Below, piece after piece: positions 59,777-64,000 of a stretch of 64,000 nt of DNA (the stretch's first letter is position 1; each line of letters starts with the position of its first letter). A program made the translations under genes and the position numbers. The DNA comes from Arthrobacter sp. cf158 (GTDB lineage Bacteria; Actinomycetota; Actinomycetes; Actinomycetales; Micrococcaceae): positions 62,001 through 126,000 of the forward strand of contig NZ_FNNR01000009.1 of assembly GCF_900106835.1 (NCBI RefSeq), read 5' to 3'. The notes under the pieces are model-generated. The model worked only from the letters and a program-made list of their open reading frames with translations, was not told the origin of the DNA and made no database searches.

Positions 59777-60538
59777 CTAGGCAATCTGGCGCTTGTAGGC
59801 GGCAGTGGCGAAGGCGTAGGAGACAACGAGGATCCCCAGGCACCAGGCCAGGGCCACCCAGATGTCGCTGCCCACCGGACGTTGAGCGAACAGGTCCTGG
59901 ACGGTATTGACGATGGACGTGACCGGCTGATTTTCAGCAAACCAGCGAACCGGGCCCGGCATGGTCTCCGTAGGGACGAAGGCCGAGCTGATGAACGGCA
60001 GGAAGATCAGCGGGTAGGAGAACCCGCCTGCGCCGTCCACGGATTTTGCGGAGAGGCCGGCGATGATGGCGATCCAAGTGAGCGCCAGGGTGAACAGGGC
60101 CAGGATTCCCGCAACGGCGAGCCAGTCCAGCACGCTCGCGGAGGTGCGGAATCCCATCAGGAGTGCCACCAGGACGATGATCACCAAGGAAAGCCCATTG
60201 GCCACCAGGGACGTCAGGACGTGTGCCCACAACACCGATGATCGTGCGATGGGCATGGACTGGAACCGCTCGAAGATGCCGCTCTGCATGTCCGTGAACA
60301 ACCGGACAGCCGTATACGCGATGCCGGAAGCGATGGCGATCAGCATGATGCCTGGGAGCAGATAGTTGACGTAGTTATCGGTATCGGTCCTGATGGCGCC
60401 GCCGAACACGTAGACGAACAGCAGCATCAGGGCGATCGGGGTGATCGCTGTGGTGATGATGGTGTCCACGCTGCGGAATATGTGCCGCATGGACCGCCCC
60501 AGCAGAACAGAGGTGTCTGCGAAGAAATGCGTGCTCAT
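59777..60538 (-). CDS. ABC-2 type exporter permease
   Basis: This 253-residue membrane protein has six predicted helices and ABC-2 motifs (RSMRHIFRSVDTIITTAITPIALMLLFVYVF at the start, FLPFISSAFVPTETMPGPVRWFAENQP near the end). It forms the channel for the ATPase encoded upstream, with which it overlaps by 4 bp. A drug or lipid substrate is typical of DrrB-like proteins. Confidence 0.92.
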   Translation of the reverse strand: MSTHFFADTSVLLGRSMRHIFRSVDTIITTAITPIALMLLFVYVFGGAIRTDTDNYVNYLLPGIMLIAIASGIAYTAVRLFTDMQSGIFERFQSMPIARSSVLWAHVLTSLVANGLSLVIIVLVALLMGFRTSASVLDWLAVAGILALFTLALTWIAIIAGLSAKSVDGAGGFSYPLIFLPFISSAFVPTETMPGPVRWFAENQPVTSIVNTVQDLFAQRPVGSDIWVALAWCLGILVVSYAFATAAYKRQIA

Positions 60539-61314
60539 GACCTGTCCTTTACTGACTCGTTGTTACCTGTGCCAACCATGGCCAGGAAGATGTCCTCCAG
60601 GCTCGGTTGTTTCTCGACGTATTCGATCTTGGCTGGCGGCAGCAGTTGCTTGAGCTCTGCAAGAGTGCCATTGGCGATGATGCGGCCCTCATGAAGAATG
60701 GCGATGCGGTCCGCGAGTTGCTCGGCTTCGTCGAGGTACTGCGTGGTGAGGAGAACCGTGGTCCCTTCTGTGGCGAGCTTCTTGACGATGTGCCACACTT
60801 CCAGGCGGGCTTCGGGGTCCAGGCCAGTGGTGGGCTCGTCCAGGAAGATCACCTTCGGATTGCCAATCAGGCTCATGGCAATGTCCAGCCGGCGTCGCAT
60901 GCCACCGGAGTAGGTGGCCACTTTTCGGGCGCCGGCATCGGTGAGGCTGAACTGTGCCAGCAACTCATCCGCGATCCGGCCCGGATTCTTGAGGTGGCGC
61001 AGCTTCGCCACCAGAATCAGGTTCTCCTTGCCGGTGAGGACCTCGTCCACTGCGGCAAACTGTCCGGTGAGGCTGATGGACTGCCGCACCTGGAGCGACT
61101 CCTTGGCAACATCAAAACCCTCGACGACGGCCGAACCGCCGTCCGCCTTGAGTAGCGTGGAGAGGATCTTCACCATGGTGGTTTTGCCAGCTCCATTGGA
61201 GCCGAGGAGGGCAAAGATGCTGCCCGATGCTACGTCGAAGTCCACCCCGCGGAGCACATGCAGGTCCTTGTAGGACTTCTCGATGCCCTGAACACGGATT
61301 GCGGTTGATGTCAT
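60535..61314 (-). CDS. ABC exporter ATP-binding protein (DrrA type)
   Basis: This 259-residue ATPase has Walker A GSNGAGKTT, signature YSGGMRRRLDIAM and Walker B VIFLDEPTTGLD, with the DrrA-like C-terminal YVEKQPSLEDIFLAM. I chose the ATG at 61312-61314 (MTSTAIRVQ), since the frame continues far upstream through the DUF1048 gene. It overlaps DUF1048 by 4 bp (ATGA) and the permease by 4 bp, so PadR, DUF1048, ATPase and permease form one operon. Confidence 0.93.
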   Translation of the reverse strand: MTSTAIRVQGIEKSYKDLHVLRGVDFDVASGSIFALLGSNGAGKTTMVKILSTLLKADGGSAVVEGFDVAKESLQVRQSISLTGQFAAVDEVLTGKENLILVAKLRHLKNPGRIADELLAQFSLTDAGARKVATYSGGMRRRLDIAMSLIGNPKVIFLDEPTTGLDPEARLEVWHIVKKLATEGTTVLLTTQYLDEAEQLADRIAILHEGRIIANGTLAELKQLLPPAKIEYVEKQPSLEDIFLAMVGTGNNESVKDRS

Positions 61315-61676
61315 GACTCTGCCTCTTTCGCCTTGTTGACCGCCTTTTCCAGGCGCTCGCGTTCCTTGTCGATCCAGCGCTTTCCGCCGTAGGCCTGTGC
61401 GAAGGCCTCGGCGAACTCCACAGGATCTTCGCCGACGATCCCGCTGACGGGTGTGCCGTCCAGGGCGGCGCGTTCCCACAGGTCTGCGAAGTCCGTGAAC
61501 ATCTGGACCATGGTGTCGCCCTCGGTGACGCCGCCGTAGTACATCAGGTACCTGTTGAAGGCGGTTGCCACGCTGAGGTAAGGCTCGGGCAGTGCGTCCA
61601 GCCGTGCCTTGGCCTGCTTGTACTGCTTCTTCTGTTCGAGCGATCCGGTGACCAGCTCGATCCATTTTGCTGCCAT
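61311..61676 (-). CDS. DUF1048 protein in a PadR-ABC operon
   Basis: This 121-residue helical cytosolic protein has the DUF1048 pattern (KKQYKQAKARLDALPEPYLSVATAFNRYLMYYG ... MVQMFTDFADLWE). Such proteins recur next to PadR regulators and are of unknown function. Only one base separates its start from the PadR stop. Confidence 0.88.
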   Translation of the reverse strand: MAAKWIELVTGSLEQKKQYKQAKARLDALPEPYLSVATAFNRYLMYYGGVTEGDTMVQMFTDFADLWERAALDGTPVSGIVGEDPVEFAEAFAQAYGGKRWIDKERERLEKAVNKAKEAES

Positions 61677-61677
61677 G

Positions 61678-62007
61678 TTATTTTCCTTCCGTGCGGAGCT
61701 GTTCGAGCCGTTCGGCCAAGAAGCTCCAAGTGGTCCAAAATTCGTCCAGTTCTGTTTTGCCCTGAGCGTTGAGCGTGTACACCTTGCGGGGCGGGCCCTT
61801 TTCGGACGGCCGCTTCTCCACGTCCACCAACCCCTTTTGTTCGATCCTGACCAGCAGCGCGTACACGGTGCCTTCAGCGATCTCGGTAAATCCCTGTGCG
61901 CGGAGCAGCGTTGTGATCTCGTATCCGTACGCCGCTTTTCCGGTCAGGAGGGCCAGAACGATGCCCTCCAATGTGCCTTTGAGCATCTCCGTCATTTGCT
62001 TGCCCAT
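61678..62007 (-). CDS. PadR-family transcriptional regulator
   Basis: This 109-residue winged-helix repressor has the PadR pattern (MLKGTLEGIVLALLTGKAAYGYEITTLLRAQGF, then TVYALLVRIEQKGLVDVEKRPSEKGPPRKVYTL). It is the first gene of a four-gene export operon and probably represses it through the palindromes immediately upstream. The ligand is unknown. Confidence 0.93.
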   Translation of the reverse strand: MGKQMTEMLKGTLEGIVLALLTGKAAYGYEITTLLRAQGFTEIAEGTVYALLVRIEQKGLVDVEKRPSEKGPPRKVYTLNAQGKTELDEFWTTWSFLAERLEQLRTEGK

Positions 62008-62058
62008 CGGACACCTCCTTCACTACTCGGTATTACTAGCTACCACTACATAGTAGAA

Positions 62059-62076
62059 CTAAGTACCGGTACTTAG
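62059..62076. promoter_or_regulatory. perfect 18-bp palindrome, candidate PadR operator
   Basis: CTAAGTACCGGTACTTAG is perfectly palindromic and lies 52 bp upstream of the PadR start. A second short palindrome (CTAC-ATA-GTAG) lies just to the left in the same AT-rich promoter region. Confidence 0.6.
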
Positions 62077-62113
62077 CAACACTAGGTTCCAAACAAAATG
62101 GCATGCTGGGTTG

Positions 62114-62617
62114 GTGACTACGGAATCTGGTGCCGCACCCGCGTTGATGACTGCCGCCGTCGAGCCTGGCACCTTCAGCCTTCGGCGCGCCCGCAAGGGT
62201 GACCTGCCGCGGATCCTCGCGTTGCTCGCGGACGACCAGTTGGGCGCCGCCCGCGAAAACGCTGACGATCTGGCGCCGTACGAGCGGGCTTTTGACGCGA
62301 TCGACGGCGACCCGGCGCACCTTCTGGTGGTGGGTGAACTCGACGGCAACGTTGTGGCGACCTTTCAGCTCAGCTACATTCCAGGCTTGTCGCGCAAGGG
62401 GTCATGGCGCATGCAGATCGAGGCCGTGCGGGTTTCGAGGGTGCTGCGCGGGCAGGGCGTCGGTGCGCTGATGATCGAGTGGGCCATTGGGCAGGCGCGG
62501 GATCGCGGTTGCTCGCTGGTGCAGCTGACCACGGATAAGTCGCGGACTTCTGCGCACCGCTTTTATGAGCGGCTGGGGTTCGTCGCGAGTCACGAGGGTA
62601 TGAAGCTCGTGTTATAG
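62114..62617 (+). CDS. GNAT-family N-acetyltransferase
   Basis: This protein of about 167 residues has the GNAT core: SLRRARKGDLPRILALLADD at strand 1, MQIEAVRVSRVLRGQGVGALMIEWAI with the R-G-Q-G-V-G acetyl-CoA loop, and SAHRFYERLGFVASHEGMKL. The start may be the GTG at 62114 or the TTG at 62111. It is divergent from the PadR operon; the substrate is unknown. Confidence 0.88.
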   Translation: MTTESGAAPALMTAAVEPGTFSLRRARKGDLPRILALLADDQLGAARENADDLAPYERAFDAIDGDPAHLLVVGELDGNVVATFQLSYIPGLSRKGSWRMQIEAVRVSRVLRGQGVGALMIEWAIGQARDRGCSLVQLTTDKSRTSAHRFYERLGFVASHEGMKLVL

Positions 62618-62652
62618 CGGGCTTTCCGCTGGGCATCTGCTCCAGCGCACCT

Positions 62653-62687
62653 TGACTATTAGGGTGCCTAACTATTAGGCTACCTAA
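62653..62687 (+). promoter_or_regulatory. promoter with two MarR-type palindromes
   Basis: TTGACT (62653-62658) and TAGGCT (62676-62681), 17 bp apart, form a plausible sigma-70 promoter. TTAGG-N3-CCTAA occurs twice, at 62659-62671 and 62675-62687, 16 bp apart, filling the promoter. The marR ATG is at 62690, so the message would be leaderless or nearly so. Confidence 0.65.
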
Positions 62688-62689
62688 AT

Positions 62690-63133
62690 ATGAACGATAC
62701 TTTCGATCCCCGCCTCACCGGGCTTGCGCAGGAATTTCGTGAGGCATTGCGTTTGGGTGTCTACATGTTTCGTCGCCTGGACCCGGAGGGTGACCTGACG
62801 GCTGCGCAACTGAGCCTGCTCTCCATGGTGTCCGGCGGTGGCCTGCGCGTGGGGGACATCGCCAAAAACCTGGGAATCAAGGTCCCCAGCGCCACCGAGC
62901 AGATCATCAAACTCGAGCGCGCTGGCCTTGTGACGCGCCAGGCTGATCCCGACGATTCCCGCGCAGTCCAAGTAGCCATCACCCAAGCCGGGGCCGGCGC
63001 TGTCGAGTCCGCCAATCAGCGACGAAACGCCATGGTGGCCGAACTGCTTCAGGGCCTCAGCAACCAGGAGATCGAACACCTCGCCGCGGCGCTCCCCGTG
63101 ATCGCCAAGCTCAACAGCTCATTCCAGAACTAA
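62690..63133 (+). CDS. MarR-family transcriptional regulator
   Basis: This 147-residue winged-helix regulator has the MarR pattern (LTAAQLSLLSMVSGGGLRVGDIAKNLGIKVPSATEQIIKLERAGLVTRQADPDDSRAVQVAIT). It starts at the ATG at 62690 without a Shine-Dalgarno site. It is followed after 33 bp by an MFS transporter, the usual repressor-exporter arrangement. The two operators in its promoter imply autorepression. Confidence 0.93.
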   Translation: MNDTFDPRLTGLAQEFREALRLGVYMFRRLDPEGDLTAAQLSLLSMVSGGGLRVGDIAKNLGIKVPSATEQIIKLERAGLVTRQADPDDSRAVQVAITQAGAGAVESANQRRNAMVAELLQGLSNQEIEHLAAALPVIAKLNSSFQN

Positions 63134-63166
63134 CCAAGAATCAACGCACCGACAAGGAGCCATTGA

Positions 63167-64000
63167 ATGTCACGCCAGCTGGCTGACGCTTCAGCAAGCG
63201 CCGAAACAACCATCGAAACCACCCTTGAAGCGGAGAAAGCTTCGCTGCTCAAACAACCCAAAGCAGTGTGGGCCACGGCTCTCGCAGCCGTTTTCGCCTT
63301 CATGGGCATCGGTCTGGTGGATCCGATCCTTCCGGCCATCGCCAAGAACCTGGAGGCGTCCACCAGTGAAGTGTCGCTGCTGTTCACCAGCTACTTCCTG
63401 GTGACCGCTGTGGCGATGTTGATCAGCGGTTTCGTGTCCTCAAGGATTGGCGGCAAAAAGACGCTGCTGATCGGCTTGGCGATCATCGTGGTGTTCGCCT
63501 CGTTGTCCGGTCTCTCCGGCAGTGTTGAGCAATTGGTGGGCTTCCGTGCAGGGTGGGGGCTTGGCAACGCGCTGTTCGTCGCCACCGCGTTGGCCGTGAT
63601 TGTGGGTGTGGCCAGCGGTGGAACCGGTACGGCCATCATTCTCTACGAAGCAGCCCTCGGCCTGGGCATCTCTCTGGGCCCGCTGCTCGGCGCCCTGTTG
63701 GGTGGCTGGCAGTGGCGTGCGCCGTTCTTCGGAACCGCAGTCCTCATGGCCGCCGCGTTCATCGCGCTGTTGGCACTGCTTCCCAAGACACCAGCCCCGG
63801 CCAAAAAGTCCCGGCTCAGGGATCCCCTCCTTGCCCTCGGGCACAAGGGGCTCCGTACCACCGCAGCCAGCGCACTCTTCTATAACTACGGCTTCTTCAC
63901 CATCCTCGCCTTCACCCCGTTCATCCTCGGCATGGATGCCTACGGAATCGGGGGAGTGTTCTTCGGCTGGGGTGTCGCCGTGGCTGTGTTCTCGGTATTC
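63167..64000 (+). CDS. MFS transporter (partial, runs off the window)
   Basis: The first 278 residues of a major-facilitator permease are present; the gene continues beyond base 64000. The ATG at 63167 has AAGGAG 7 nt upstream. The N-terminal 35 residues are hydrophilic, followed by helix 1 (VFAFMGIGLVDPILPAIAKN), motif-A-like SRIGGKKTLLIG and LGISLGPLLGALLGGWQWRAPFFG, a motif C-type region seen in drug/H+ antiporters. It is probably the exporter controlled by the MarR regulator upstream. Confidence 0.85.
   Translation, partial: MSRQLADASASAETTIETTLEAEKASLLKQPKAVWATALAAVFAFMGIGLVDPILPAIAKNLEASTSEVSLLFTSYFLVTAVAMLISGFVSSRIGGKKTLLIGLAIIVVFASLSGLSGSVEQLVGFRAGWGLGNALFVATALAVIVGVASGGTGTAIILYEAALGLGISLGPLLGALLGGWQWRAPFFGTAVLMAAAFIALLALLPKTPAPAKKSRLRDPLLALGHKGLRTTAASALFYNYGFFTILAFTPFILGMDAYGIGGVFFGWGVAVAVFSVF

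Noticed and set aside
61315..61665. Upstream extension of the ABC ATPase frame
   Set aside because: The added residues are Arg-rich antisense-like sequence that overlaps DUF1048; the conserved start is at 61314.

Overview
The window is high-GC actinobacterial chromosome, most like the Arthrobacter/Paenarthrobacter group. Pointers are the GC-rich third codon positions, a mycothiol-dependent maleylpyruvate-isomerase-like gene, an LPXTG wall protein, a LigC-type ATP-dependent DNA ligase, WXG100-type proteins, a candidate DtxR/IdeR iron box, and a branched-chain E1alpha/E1beta/E2 operon downstream of hisC. There is no rRNA, tRNA, insertion sequence, integrase or CRISPR, so this is ordinary chromosome with some accessory cassettes.

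Layout. 1-7.2 kb: thioesterase, GNAT, histidine phosphatase, purB, a WXG-like/hydrolase pair, a holin-like membrane protein and hisC. 7.2-11.8 kb: 2-oxoacid dehydrogenase operon and a PAP2 phosphatase. 11.8-17.7 kb: cytosine-deaminase-like amidohydrolase divergent from an APC permease, a universal stress protein overlapping an aminotransferase, and a PEP mutase/isocitrate-lyase-like enzyme. 17.8-19.4 kb: a two-gene cassette (unknown cytosolic protein plus 4-TM protein) whose second start is broken by a 16-bp tandem duplication. 19.4-21.7 kb: GerMN lipoprotein, and an FMN reductase divergent from a TetR regulator. 22.1-28.0 kb: a peptide ABC importer (two permeases, fused double ATPase, lipoprotein). 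28.1-31.4 kb: a 32-bp-period repeat array, a Gfo/Idh oxidoreductase, and a WXG100 cluster. 31.4-35.0 kb: a secreted Ala/Pro-rich protein and two back-to-back ECF sigma/anti-sigma-like pairs. 35.1-37.7 kb: ald and its divergent PucR-type regulator. 37.8-43.4 kb: Pro/Thr-rich membrane protein, ligC, small proteins, hydrolase, mycothiol-type enzyme and an excisionase-type HTH protein. 43.5-49.6 kb: ptsH and ptsI, then TetR, mtlA and mtlD. 49.6-50.0 kb: a second 32-bp-period array around the mtlD terminator. 50.0-58.0 kb: a four-gene siderophore/iron importer and a 1318-residue LPXTG protein. 58.1-64.0 kb: cycA, a PadR/DUF1048/ABC exporter operon, GNAT, MarR, and an MFS transporter cut by the window end.

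How the genes work together. ptsI and ptsH would supply phosphate to the mannitol enzyme II, whose product MtlD oxidises to fructose-6-phosphate. The iron importer follows a candidate IdeR box. ald lies beside a PucR-type regulator, as in known AdeR/ald pairs. PadR, MarR and TetR genes each have a clear palindrome in their own promoter region, which suggests autoregulation.

The least ordinary features are three. The first is the pair of intergenic arrays (28.1 and 49.6 kb) sharing a CTCTCTCACC core at an exact 32-bp period, the second also carrying inverted copies at the same period. The second is the duplication-disrupted membrane gene at 18.8 kb. The third is the compact run of WXG-type and twin sigma/anti-sigma cassettes between 29.4 and 35.0 kb.
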